From: Microglena sp. YARC
Lineage: Eukaryota; Chlorophyta; Chlorophyceae; Chlamydomonadales; Chlamydomonadaceae
DNA: 64,000 nt
Assembly (NCBI GenBank): GCA_022414725.1
Contig: CM039462.1
Coordinates: forward strand, 12,999,610 to 13,063,609
Direction: 5' to 3'
In this document: positions 37,001 to 46,058 of the stretch, piece by piece
Numbering within the stretch: position 1 is the stretch's first letter
How the letters are laid out: every line of letters starts with the position of its first letter
Translations under genes and position numbers: made by a program
Notes under the pieces: model-generated
The model's input: the letters and a program-made list of their open reading frames with translations, nothing else
Databases searched by the model: none
What the model was told of the DNA's origin: nothing

Positions 37001-38180
37001 ATCCCTACTCACAGGTCACATGTACATCCTTACTCACAGGTCACATGTACATCCCTACTCACAGATCACATGTGCATCACTCCTCACAGGTCACATGTAC
37101 ATCCCTAATCACAGATCACATGTACATTACTACCCAAAGGTCACATGTACAACACTACTCACCTGTCACTACAGGGGCCTCCTCCTCCTCAGCCTCCCGC
37201 TTCCTCTTCGTGTCCTTCTTCTCCTTCTTGGCAGGCTTCACCTTTGTGCAATATGTTTTGTGTTGGGTTGTGTTGGGTTGTGTTGGGTTGTGTTGGGTTG
37301 TGTTGGGCCCAACTCAGCCTCCTGCTTCCTCTTCTTCTTCTCTTTCTTGGCACGCTTCACCTACGTGCAATATGTTTTTGTGTTGGGTTCTGTTGTGTTG
37401 TGTTGTGTTGTGTTGGGCCCAACTCAGCCTCCTGCTTCCTCTTCTTCTTCTCTTACTTGGCAGGCATCACCTGCGTGCAATATGTTTCCGTGCTATTTTT
37501 TTTGCTTTGGTCTGGTTATTTTGGTCGAGTTTGTTATGTTATATGTTGTACTGGTTGTGTTATGATGTGATTAATTGTGTGGTATATTGTGTTGTGTTGT
37601 GTCCTTATGCTCTTATGTTCTTATGTTCTTATGTTAAAATATGTTCAATTATGTTATTTTATTTTATTATATGCTATGATATTAATTGTGTGGTATATTA
37701 TGTTGTGTTGTGTTCTTATGTTCTTATGTTCTTATGTTCTTATGTTTAAATATGTTGAATTATTTTATTTTATTTTATTTTATTATATGCTATGATATGT
37801 GATGAGATGTTTCATATTGTGTTGTGTCATGATGTTATGATGTTATGATGCTATGATGTTTTATTTTATTGTATGCTTTATTATGATGTGTTGTGTTGTG
37901 CTGCGCTGTGTGGTGTGGTGCGGAGGAGTGCGGTGGAGTGCTGCGCTGTGCGGTGCGGTGCGGTGGAGTGCGGTGCGGTGCGGTGCGGTGCGATGGAGTG
38001 AGTTATTCGATATATTCGGATACTCTACTGACACTGCTACAATGCAACACGATTACATATGGTGTGGGGGGGGGGGGGGGGGGTCTCACCAGCTGTGCTT
38101 GCTGCTCCTGCAGCTCTCCATCACAGTTGCTGCGCGCGTGTGTTTGTGTGTGTGTGTTTGTGTGTGCGTGTGTGTGTGTG

Positions 38181-38261
<81 letters not shown>

Positions 38262-38281
38262 CATCACAGTTGCTGGGCGTG

Positions 38282-38319
<38 letters not shown>

Positions 38320-39174
38320 TCTGGGGGGCAGTTTCAGGGAGTGGTGGGTGTATGAGCCCCTGCCAGTCCCTATATTACCGTTCCCTGGATTTCAGTCAAG
38401 ATCTTAAAGCAACACAAGCAAATTCCAATTGCATTTGTTCAAGAGTATTCACCTTTCAAACTCGAATATGTTACAGTAGGGACCGGCATATCATATGATG
38501 TTGACCAAAGGCGAGTATGATATCATATGATATCATACAAATTGTATCATATGATGTTGTACATAAATTGTAAATTTAGACAAGTCAGACTGCCGTCCTC
38601 ATATGATATCATATGATGACATGATCTCCTTCGATATCATATTGCTGTTACCCAAACATGATGGATGACACCACATAAACATGATAACCTGCTATTGCCC
38701 CCACCACCCGCCCGCGCACACACACACCCCTCACACCTCCCACACACCCCATAACCCACCCGCATGCAACAATAGATGGAGGCAATGCCACATTGCCCCC
38801 TGGCTTTATAGCTGCATGGGCTGCATGTGTCTTGAATTGTGTACGACCACCCACAACCACCCACCCCAACCACCACCCACACACATGCAACGACGGGCGA
38901 AGGCAATGACACATGAAGGGGACGACATGTTTCAAGGGTTGCACGCAACGCCTCGGTACGCATGCTCAACCCACGGGATGCACATGGGCTTCGCGCCCGT
39001 CCAATCAGTTGGATGCAATCGCATTACATGCAATCAATCAGATGCGATCGTGACTGTGCAATCGATAGGATGCAATCGGTGGAAGGCGGGGGGCGAGCGG
39101 GCAATTCACATCCGACCACGTACCTCCTCCACCTCCACCTCCACGCTTTTCTCAGCCTTTGACTTCTTTCCCAT
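28084..39174 (-). CDS. Nopp140/NOLC1/Srp40-type nucleolar phosphoprotein, 7-exon model, 282 aa
   Basis: Proteins of this family bind box C/D and H/ACA snoRNPs and act in the nucleolus and Cajal bodies. Model on the - strand: 39174-39124, 37241-37163, 36187-36136, 34207-34063, 33007-32918, 30421-30093, 28186-28084. All introns are GT..AG and phases match at every junction (0, 1, 2, 0, 0, 2). Residues 1-17 are MGKKSKAEKSVEVEVEE. Residues 18-139 are alternating Lys- and Glu-rich blocks, ending in acidic runs. Residues 140-205 carry SSSSDDDEEE, a likely CK2 site cluster, and a Gly/Ser linker. Residues 206-282 form the SRP40 C-terminal domain (AFQRVKAEEW, DNSYVG, GWGAKAQEVM, then FRHEKTKKKRGSYKGG). 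The protein is much shorter than animal Nopp140 and has no LisH-like N-terminus that I can see. A degenerate extra exon near 36,650-36,705 is skipped because it contains a stop. Which exon copies are used in vivo is uncertain. Confidence 0.75.
29824..30092 (-). repeat. Tandem copies of the penultimate Nopp140 exon end and its splice donor
   Basis: Directly after the donor of exon 30421-30093, a 59-bp unit is repeated four to five times. It carries the codons for GWGAKAQEVMGAVRG and the same GGCAA^GTGAGT donor. In principle any of these donors could be used, adding about 20 codons per unit only if the spacer frame allowed. As read, TGA follows each donor, so the first one is the likely site. 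Confidence 0.8.
30440..31600 (-). repeat. Degenerate copies of the penultimate exon's 5' part and a ~115-bp satellite
   Basis: Two decayed copies of the exon start are seen at about 30,586-30,520 (AKPKKDKNDKK) and 30,780-30,700 (with a stop). They are followed by a satellite of about 115 bp built on CAGGGGTCAGTGCAGAGC, TGATTATGAGGGG and GTTGTTGGTAAACC. Some units keep GGCTTGGCCTAAACATCCC, the complement of the exon's acceptor region. Three units contain truncated CAGGGTA elements. Confidence 0.7.
30603..30632. repeat. Interstitial telomere-like repeat
   Basis: AGGTTTAGGGTTTAGGG contains just over two TTTAGGG units and is followed by TTTAG; a looser match (GGGTTAAGGGTTTAGGG) lies at about 30,450. 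TTTAGGG is the plant-type telomere repeat, also found in many algae. It lies inside a Nopp140 intron. Confidence 0.6.
31601..32357. other. Intron sequence without gene
   Basis: Apart from the CAGGGTA element (31,930-32,124) I see only unique intron-like sequence, including two related stretches around 31,740-31,900 and 32,220-32,380 (both with GCCAACnCCACTTT and CAAGCCTAT/CAGCCTAT-type motifs). No exon is supported. Confidence 0.4.
31930..32124. mobile_element. CAGGGTA hAT-like MITE (Nopp140 intron copy)
   Basis: It starts CAGGGTACTAC and ends GTAGTACCCTG, with GCGC-rich inner arms like the copy at 8,981. Three truncated left ends of the same family lie inside the satellite at 31,219, 31,335 and 31,450. 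Confidence 0.65.
32400..32917 (-). repeat. Decayed copies of the SEKKAKK exon
   Basis: Downstream of exon 33007-32918 the same Lys/Glu exon recurs in broken form. Examples are around 32,590-32,530 (SEKKFKREKEKG), 32,690-32,650 and 32,900-32,840 (DKKDRKEKEAKAEEPAE). They are separated by CCACCTCCTCCCACCCACC spacers, which are the complement of the donor region GGTAGGTGGGTGGG. Confidence 0.65.
33225..33360. repeat. ACATACATGC microsatellite
   Basis: A run of ACAT/GCAT tetramers in the intron between exons 34207-34063 and 33007-32918. A related TATG run lies at 46,410-46,475 next to the homologous exon of the expanded paralog. The adjoining 33,400-33,560 is A/C-rich with CCCAAAC and CCCTAA words, weakly telomere-like. 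Confidence 0.75.
33590..34062 (-). repeat. Repeats of the exon 34207-34063 3' end with its donor
   Basis: Four diverged units carry codons for a VDELEEEVKEEAPK-like exon end and the donor AAG^GTTGGTTGCTGG or close variants, followed by GGGTGGAG and a TG run. The intact exon lies at the upstream end. A CA/TG microsatellite has grown in each unit. Confidence 0.7.
34208..34560 (-). repeat. Duplicated acceptor-side halves of the DKKAKEPEP exon
   Basis: Two extra copies (acceptors near 34,530 and 34,365) repeat the acceptor and the codons for EKKAKEPE and EVEEAP, then run into CCCACCCACC repeats without a splice donor. Only the copy at 34,207-34,063 is complete. Confidence 0.7.
34576..34996. mobile_element. 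Two GGGACCGGCA-family elements
   Basis: Copies span about 34,576-34,712 (left end lost) and 34,840-34,996 (TA-GGGACCGGC to GCCGTTCCT-TA). They share the ATATCATATGAT interior and TAGCCTAGTCAGACTGCCGG core. Between them is a short G-rich repeat (GGGGTGTTGCAGGGGT). Confidence 0.65.
35030..35570. repeat. Minisatellite of the GGCTTGGAAGGGTGCATT type
   Basis: About seven units of 60-90 bp contain TTGGCTTGG, AAGGGTGCATT and AAGATCCCCTAAATTTG. A shorter array of the same unit is at 50,430-50,640 in the expanded paralog, at the homologous place. Confidence 0.75.
35719..35941. mobile_element. CAGTGTTT hAT-like MITE with perfect 8-bp target duplication
   Basis: It starts CAGTGTTTCTTTTTT and ends AAAAAACTCTG, and is flanked by CCCTAAAT on both sides (35,711-35,718 and 35,942-35,949). 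The interior has GC-rich CCCCCCGG and CCGATATCGGG motifs. There is no transposase. Confidence 0.85.
36222..36415. repeat. 27-bp satellite beside the KKEKKEKK exon
   Basis: About seven copies of TAACAGATTTAATAAATAAA plus CACATAG lie just upstream of the acceptor of exon 36187-36136. They derive from a TTTAATAGAGTTAATAAA-type intron motif that is present once beside each Lys-rich exon in the expanded paralog. Confidence 0.75.
36455..36645. mobile_element. Foldback element at a Nopp140 exon donor
   Basis: It starts CACTGTTTTCC, has AGCTTCTAGGCAGCTCC in one arm and GGAGCTGCCTAGAAGC in the other, and ends abruptly at the splice donor of a degenerate exon near 36,650 (complement reads GTAAGCTACGGGC). 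It thus supplies the start of that intron. Confidence 0.6.
36777..37150 (-). repeat. 25-bp satellite derived from a splice donor
   Basis: Units read on the - strand as GTGACCTGTGAGTAGGGA plus TGTACAT. They start right after the donor of exon 37241-37163 (GTGACAG^GTGAGTAG). As 25 is not a multiple of 3, all three frames read through, so long open frames here are not genes. Confidence 0.85.
37244..37500 (-). repeat. Acceptor-side partial copies of exon 2
   Basis: Upstream of exon 2 (37241-37163), two partial copies repeat the acceptor (ATATTGCACGTAG or similar) and codons for VKRAKKEKKKRKQEAE, then run into TTGGGCCCAACACAAC without a donor. The same arrangement is at 41,424-41,690 and 61,200-61,560. 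Upstream 37,500-37,870 is a T-rich TTATGTTC-type repeat. Confidence 0.7.
38064..38320. repeat. Poly-G and (TG)n microsatellite in intron 1
   Basis: A run of G (from about 38,066) and long TG tracts (38,142-38,320) with an interrupting CATCACAGTTGCTG motif. The copy II equivalent is at 42,250-42,530 with different lengths. Open frames over these tracts are artefacts. Confidence 0.9.
38477..38650. mobile_element. GGGACCGGCA-family element in intron 1 (copy III; copy II at 42,689-42,862)
   Basis: It runs from TA-GGGACCGGCATATC to ATATTGCTGT-TA. The interior is shared with 12,908-13,088. Its presence in both 4.2-kb copies shows that it predates that duplication. Confidence 0.7.
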
Positions 39175-39759
39175 GGCTGTTACTTCTAGACAAGGCGGAG
39201 GGTAAGATGGATCGGAAGCTGAACGCAACGCAAAGGAAGTGGATGAGGAAGAGCGGGATGACTTATCGCAGGAAATGAAGTATGTCTGCGGAGGGCGGCG
39301 TCGCCTTTGGGCTGCGGCGGGGGCGGTGACCGCCGGTGAGGGCGGCACTACGGTCTGCCGGTTTCACTATTAGGATGGTTTCATTACTGATGAAACTGCA
39401 TATGAAACCCGCCTGTTGAGCCTGGGATTTTTAGTGGGTCTGCTCAGTGGGGTCTGCCTTGTTGTTGGTTCAGCTACCCAGGTGGGTTCTCGACTATGTT
39501 AGCTTCACGCCTCACATGCAGAATTTTGAGGGGGGGCAGTCATTTGGCTCATTTTTGCTCATGATAAGTAAATTCTTGGGTATCCTTGAACAACCCAGCT
39601 ATCCACCCGTATAATTCCATGCATTGTTTCATTGTTATGCTGCTTATCATTCTGACTATCTGATGCGATCCCCGTGGTACAGCTGTACCCTACCCGTCTG
39701 TAGTACAGCCAGTGTATTGGTCGCCCCACACAGGGATATCAGCAGTTCAGCACGCAGAC
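39175..39759. promoter_or_regulatory. 5' flank of exon 1 (copy III)
   Basis: This is the region upstream of the predicted start codon at 39,174 on the - strand, up to the CAGGGTA element. It should contain the promoter and 5' UTR. I see no clear TATA box. The matching regions are 43,383-43,969 and, more diverged, 62,140-62,300. Confidence 0.4.
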
Positions 39760-39954
39760 CAGGGTAATTCAAAGCGCGCGCTTTTGGGCTTTTGTGCGCT
39801 GACTTTTTGACCCCCTTTGCGCTTTAAGCGCAGTTTTTTGCAACCCCTTGTGGGTGCTGCAAGCAATTTTTGCGTTTTTTGCACTACAAAGCGCAGTTTT
39901 TTTGTTTTCGAGTGCGCTAAAGCGCTGGCCAATTTGGCCATTTGAAGTACCCTG
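39760..39954. mobile_element. CAGGGTA hAT-like MITE (upstream of exon 1, copy III)
   Basis: The ends are CAGGGTAATTC and GAAGTACCCTG. The flanking octamers ACGCAGAC and ACACAGAC differ at one base, an 8-bp target duplication typical of hAT elements. The duplicate copy is at 43,970-44,167. Confidence 0.75.
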
Positions 39955-40303
39955 ACACAGACACAAAAACAGCTGTCAGCTACGGCTGTACCCTAGTACC
40001 CTACCCTAGTGCAGTACAGCCAGTGTGTTGGTCGCCCCGCGCAGGGATATCAGCAGTTCAGCACATAGACACAAAAACAGCTGTCAGCTAAGGCTGTGCC
40101 ATTTCTGTCCTTCAGCCCTCCATTATATTACCTTGACAGTTGCATCTCATCTTTCCGAGAAGGAAAGGCTCAGCCACATCACAATTGAAATTGTTACATC
40201 TGTGTAATTGAAATTGAAATTGAAATTGTTACATCCGTGTAGAACCGTTACTCACAGGACGTGAAGTTAAGGACACCATAGCGTAAGCCGGAGCTAGCTA
40301 TAG

Positions 40304-41040
40304 TCACCGTAGGACCATCTCAGTAAAAAGAATTACCACCCACATCATGCCAGTGCAGCTTAATACGGGGGGTTTTTCACCCCGGTTGGGAAGCACCGGC
40401 ACAATACAGCTGGTAAGACAAAACCTGAGAAGGGGGACGGTCTGTGTGCTAGTCCCCGGGTATCGACCCGGGGTGTGCTTCCATAAAGCGTCTGCACTGT
40501 AAAATACTCTGAAAGCTAGTGATGGTGTGAGAGTGGACTGTGTCCGCCAGTTTGGGGGCACATGATCTCTGAAGTCCAAGAGTGGTCATAGAAGTCAAAA
40601 AAGAAGTTGGAATAGTACCAGTTGTTCCAACGGTGATAACTTCATAGTGAACAAGGTATCCAGCCGATCTGAGGCCATTTACTAATTCAACATGCTGGGC
40701 GTGTTTAGTGATAAACTTAGTAGCATGGTTGGTATCAGAGCAGTATCCAAGCTCAAGAACCCAGAGTTCTTTATCAGACATACAGGTAGGAGAGTCTATG
40801 TCAGGTAGGACGGCAAGATCAGGTCTCATTCTCTTCCAGTCCGCTACAGTAATAGTGGAGGGGCGTAACCAGTCAGGGAGACGTTTGCCCAGGACCCCCC
40901 TGGGGAGGTCCTCTTCCTTGCCAGCGTCCATGATCATTCTGCGGGATCCCAGGGCTCCGGTGCAAATGGCCTTGTGGATGAGTCGCACTGCGGCGTCATG
41001 TCTCTTGATATAGAGCCCCTTGAAAGTCCGGTGTGTGCAG
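40304..41040 (-). pseudogene. Possible retroelement protein fragment
   Basis: A 179-codon frame (40,988-40,449) contains RPDLAVLPDIDS, LWVLELGYCSDTNHATK and QHVELVNGLRSAGY, and is preceded by weaker coding signal. A D-x-(L)EL-G-x-D-T-x-K arrangement of this type is seen in C-terminal endonuclease-like parts of some reverse-transcriptase proteins; this resemblance is from memory and uncertain. The segment is flanked by direct copies of ACTCACAGGACGTGAAGTTA (40,250 and 41,058). The copy at 44,524-45,270 is frameshifted. Confidence 0.35.
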
Positions 41041-41300
41041 CCCGTTTAATACATTTACTCACAGGACGTGAAGTTAAGGGCACCACAGCGTAAGCTAGCT
41101 GTAGTCACCGTACGACCACCTCATTAAAAGAATCACCACCGATGCATTCAGTTGTGGCCACATCATATCTAATCCTTCCAGTCTAGGACTGTTGCAGAAG
41201 ACCCACTTTTTTTTAGTTGTGAAAGGACTTTCACCCCGGGAGGTGGGTCTCCCGACACCAACCAGCCACCTTTGAGGCGATAATCCTTTTTGCAAAAACA

Positions 41301-42394
41301 TGTACATTACTACCCAAAGGTCACATGTACAACACTACTCACCTGTCACTACAGGGGCCTCCTCCTCCTCAGCCTCCCGCTTCCTCTTCGTGTCCTTCTT
41401 CTCCTTCTTGGCAGGCTTCACCTTTGTGCAATATGTTTTGTGTTGGGTTGTGTTGGGTTGTGTTGGGTTGTGTTGGGTTGTGTTGGGCCCAACTCAGCCT
41501 CCTGCTTCCTCTTCTTCTTCTCTTTCTTGGCACGCTTCACCTACGTGCAATATGTTTTTGTGTTGGGTTCTGTTGTGTTGTGTTGTGTTGTGTTGTGTTG
41601 GGCCCAACACAGCCTCCTGCTTCCTCTTCTTCTTCTCTTACTTGGCAGGCATCACCTGCGTGCAATATGCTTGCGTGCTATTTTTTTTGCTTTGGTCTGG
41701 TTATTTTGGTCGAGTTTGTTATGTAATATGTTGTACTGGTTGTGTTATGATGTGATTAATTGTGTGGTATATTGTGTTGTGTTGTGTCCTTATGCTCTTA
41801 TGTTCTTATGTTCTTATGTTAAAATATGTTCAATTATGTTATTTTATTTTATTATATGCTATGATATTAATTGTGTGGGTATATTATGTTGTGTTGTGTT
41901 CTTATGTTTCTTCTTATGTTCTTATGTTTAAATATGTTGAATTATTTTATTTTATTTTATTTTATTATATGCTATGATATGTGATGAGATGTTTCATATT
42001 GTGTTGTGTCATGATGTTATGATGTTATGATGCTATGATGTTTTATTTTATTGTATGCTTTATTATGATGTGTTGTGTTGTGCTGCGCTGTGTGGTGTGG
42101 TGCGGTGGAGTGCGGTGGAGTGCTGCGCTGTGCGGGTGCGGTGCGGTGGAGTGCGGTGCGGTGCGGTGCGGTGCGATGGAGTGAGTTATTCGATATATTC
42201 GGATACTCTACTGACCACTGCTACAATGCAACACGACTACATATGGTGTGGGGGGGAGGGGGGGGGGGGGGGGGGGGGGGGGTCTCACCAGCTGTGCTTG
42301 CTGCTCCTGCAGCTCTCCATCACAGTTGCTGGCGCGCGCGTGTGTTTGTGTGTGTGTGTGTGTTTGTGTGTGCGTGTGTGTGTGTGTGTGTGTG

Positions 42395-42467
<73 letters not shown>

Positions 42468-42482
42468 CATCACAGTTGCTGG

Positions 42483-42530
<48 letters not shown>

Positions 42531-45523
42531 TCTGGGGGGCAGTTTCAGGGAGTGGTGGGTGTATGAGCCCCTGCCAGTCCCTATATTACCGTTCCCTGGA
42601 TTTCAGTCAAGATCTTAAAGCAACACAAAGCAAATTCCAATTGCATTTGTTCAAGAGTATTCACCTTTCAAACTCGAATATGTTACAGTAGGGACCGGCA
42701 TATCATATGATGTTGACCAAAGGCGAGTATGATATCATATGATATCATACAAATTGTATCATATGATGTTGTACATAAATTGTAAATTTAGACAAGTCAG
42801 ACTGCCGTCCTCATATGATATCATATGATGACATGATCTCCTTCGATATCATATTGCTGTTACCCAAACATGATGGATGACACCACATCAACATGATAAC
42901 TGCTATTGCCCACCACCCGCCCGCGCACACACACACCCCTCACACCTCCCACACACCCCATAACCCACCCGCATGCAAACAATAGATGGAGGCAATGCCA
43001 CATTGCCCCCTGGCTTTATAGCTGCATGGGCTGCATGTGTCTTGAATTGTGTACGACCACCCACAACCACCACCCCAACCACCACCCACACACATGCAAC
43101 GACGGGCGAAGGCAATGACACATGAAGGGGACGACATGTTTCAAGGGTTGCACGCAACGCCTCGGTACGCATGCTCAACCCACGGGATGCACATGGGCTT
43201 CGCGCCCGTCCAATCAGTTGGATGCAATCGCATTACATGCAATCAATCAGATGCGATCGTGACCGTGCAATCGATAGGATGCAATCGGTGGAAGGCGGGG
43301 GGCGAGCGGGCAATTCACATCCGACACGTACCTCCTCCACCTCCACCTCCACGCTTTTCTCAGCCTTTGACTTCTTTCCCATGGCTGTTACTTCTAGACA
43401 AGGCGGAGGGTAAGATGGATCGGAAGCTGAACGCAACGCAAAGGAAGTGGATGAGGAAGAGCGGGATGACTTATCGCAGGAAATGAAGTATGTCTGCGGA
43501 GGGCGGCGTCGCTTTGGGCTGCGGCGGGGGCGGTGACCGCCGGTGAGGCGCGCACTACGGTCTGCCGGTTTCACTATTAGGATGGTTTCATTACTGATGA
43601 AACTGCATATGAAACCCGCCTGTTGAGCCTGGGATTTTTAGTGGGTCTGCTCGGTGGGGTCTGCCTTGTTGTTGGTTCAGCTACCCAGGTGGGTTCTCGA
43701 CTATGTTAGCTTCACGCCTCACATGCAAGAATTTTGAGGGGGGGGCAGTCATTTGGCTCATTTTTGCTCATGATAAGTAAATTCTTGGGTATCCTTGAAC
43801 AACCCAGCTATCCACCCGTATAATTCCCATGCATTGTTTCATTGTTATGCTGCTTATCATTCTGACTATCTGATGCGATCCCCGTGGTACAAGCTGTACC
43901 CTACCCGTCTGTAGTACAGCCAGTGTATTGGTCGCCCACACAGGGATATCAGCAGTTCAGCACGCAGACCAGGGTAATTCAAAGCGCGCGCTTTTGGGCT
44001 TTTGTGCGCTGACTTTTTTTTGACCCCTTTGCGCTTTAAGCGCAGTTTTTTTGCAACCCCTTGTGGGTGCTGCAAGCAATTTTTGCGTTTTTTGCACTAC
44101 AAAGCGCAGTTTTTTTGTTTTCGAGTGCGCTAAAGCGCTGGCCAATTTGGCCATTTGAAGTACCCTGACACAGCACAAAAAACAGCTGTCAGCTACGGCT
44201 GTACCCTAGTACCCTACCCTAGTGCAGTACAGCCAGTGTATTGGTCGCCCCGCGCAGGGATATCAGCAGTTCAGCACATAGACACAAAAACAGCTGTCAG
44301 CTAAGGCTGTGCCATTTCTGTCCTTCAGCCCTCCATTATTTATACCTTGACAGTTGCATCTCATCTTTCCGAGAAGGAAAGGCTCAGCCACATCACAATT
44401 GAAATTGTTACATCCGTGTAATTGAAATTGAAATTGAAATTGAAATTGTTACATCCGTGTAGAACCGTTACTCACAGGACGTGAAGTTAAGGACACCATA
44501 GCGTAAGCCGGAGCTAGCTATAGTCACCGTAGGACCATCTCAGTAAAAAGAATTACCACCCACATCATGCCAGTGCAGCTTAATACGGGGGGTTTTTCAC
44601 CCCGGTTGGGAAGCACCGGCACAATACAGCTGGTAAGACAAAACCTGAGAAGGGGGACGGTCTGTGTGCTAGTCCCCGGGTATCGACCCGGGGTGTGCTT
44701 CCATAAAGCGTCTGCACTGTAAAATACTCTGAAAGCTAGTGATGGTGTGAGAGTGGGACTGTGTCCGCCAGTTTGGGGGCACATGATCTCTGAAGTCCAA
44801 GAGTGGTCATAGAAAGTCAAAAAGAAGTTGGAATAGTACCAGTTGTTCCAACGGTGATAACTTCATAGTGAACAAGGTATCCAGCCGATCTGAGGCATTT
44901 ACTAATTCAACATGCTGGGCGTGTTTAGTGATAAACTTAGTAGCATGGTTGGTATCAGAGCAGTATCCAAGCTCAAGAACCCAGAGTTCTTTATCAGACA
45001 TACAGGTAGGAGAGTCTATGTCAGGTAGGACGGCAAGATCAGGTCTCATTCTCTTCCAGTCCGCTACAGTATAGTGGATGGGGCGTAAACCAGTCAGGGA
45101 GACGTTTGCCCAGGACCCCCCTGGGGAGGTCCTCTTCCTTGCCAGCGTCCATGATCATTCTGCGGGATCCCAGGGCTCCGGTGCAAATGGCCTTGTGGAT
45201 GAGTCGCACTGCGGCGTCATGTCTCTTGATATAGAGCCCCTTGAAAGTCCGGTGTGTGCAGCCCGTTTAATACATTTACTCACAGGACGTGAAGTTAAGG
45301 GCACCACAGCGTAAGCTAGCTGTAGTCACCGTACGACCACCTCATTAAAAGAATCACCACCGATGCATTCAGTTGTGGCCACATCATATCTAATCCTTCC
45401 AGTCTAGGACTGTTGCAGAAGACCCACTTTTTTTTAGTTGTGAAAGGACTTTCACCCCGGGAGGTGGGTCTCCCGACACCAACCAGCCACCTTTGAGGCG
45501 ATAATCCTTTTTGCAAAAACATA
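41301..45523. repeat. 4.2-kb tandem duplication, copy II
   Basis: Contains exon 1 (43,382-43,332) and exon 2 (41,421-41,343) of a Nopp140-type 5' end identical in protein to those of copy III, but no further exons before copy III begins. Transcription from its promoter could only reach the other exons by splicing across copy III. Confidence 0.85.
41343..43382 (-). pseudogene. Partial 5' copy of the Nopp140-type gene (exons 1 and 2)
   Basis: Exon 1 (43,382-43,332) encodes MGKKSKAEKSVEVEVEE and ends GAG^GTACGT. Exon 2 (41,421-41,343) encodes VKPAKKEKKDTKRKREAE and continues to APVVT, ending ACAG^GTGAGT. Both are open and have good splice sites. With no own downstream exons this is an extra 5' end, either a dead fragment or an alternative promoter. 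Confidence 0.6.
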
Positions 45524-45641
45524 TCTGAGATAGTTTACCGGTTACATTTAAAATAATACTGCTGAAGTGCTAAGCCATGACGTCCTGCATTATTTCCTTT
45601 TCCCTACTGCGTCCTCAAAACTGCCTGGATCCTTTTACTTG

Positions 45642-46058
45642 CAGCCCAAGTAGCCCGTTCCAGTGATACGATTAGCCCAATGGCACACCAAATCGCTGAA
45701 ACGAAGCAGGGTCGGGGGGTCGATTCCCCCTACGGCCACCCTGAGCGTTGCAGGTCGTTGTCAACCCCTTGTCCAGTTGAGGCGGTAGACCGATCTCTGC
45801 CCGCGTATGACGGGTTCCCTTAATACCACGCCCCACCAGGCGTTATCATTACTTCACTTACAGCCCAAATATGGTCTACTGGTAGAACAGATTGCTAAGG
45901 AATGAAGAGTCGGGGGTTCGACTCCCCCTTCGGCCGCTCTTGGCGTTGCAGGTCGTCGTCTACCGCGATGGTAGCTTGTCCAGTTGAGGTAGGAGACCGC
46001 TCCCCACCTGCGTACGACGGGCTCCCTTAAAACCACGCCCCACCAGGCGTTATCATTA
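45642..46058 (+). mobile_element. Two tandem tRNA-derived SINE copies
   Basis: Copies at about 45,642-45,860 and 45,861-46,058 have an A-box-like TGGTCTACTGG (clear in the second), a B box GGTTCGACTCC or GGTCGATTCC, a middle part with GCAGGTCGT and GTCCAGTTGAGG, and a 3' tail TTAATACCACGCCCCACCAG then GCGTTATCATT. CAGCCCAA occurs before the first, between them and after the second (45,642, 45,861, 46,059), likely target duplications. Confidence 0.75.

Larger units (their letters stand above)
37125..41300. repeat. 4.2-kb tandem duplication, copy III
   Basis: This copy spans exon 2 and exon 1 of the active gene model and about 2 kb upstream. It joins the second copy (41,300-45,523) at the short shared sequence ACATGTACAT. 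The copies are almost identical apart from microsatellite length and small indels. Confidence 0.85.

Noticed and set aside
36764..37749. Open frames of 260-310 codons on the + strand
   Set aside because: They cover the 25-bp satellite and the complement of exon 2 repeats, then T-rich simple sequence.
37853..38498. Cys/Val-rich open frames
   Set aside because: They are translations of (TG)n and GGTGC repeats, not proteins.
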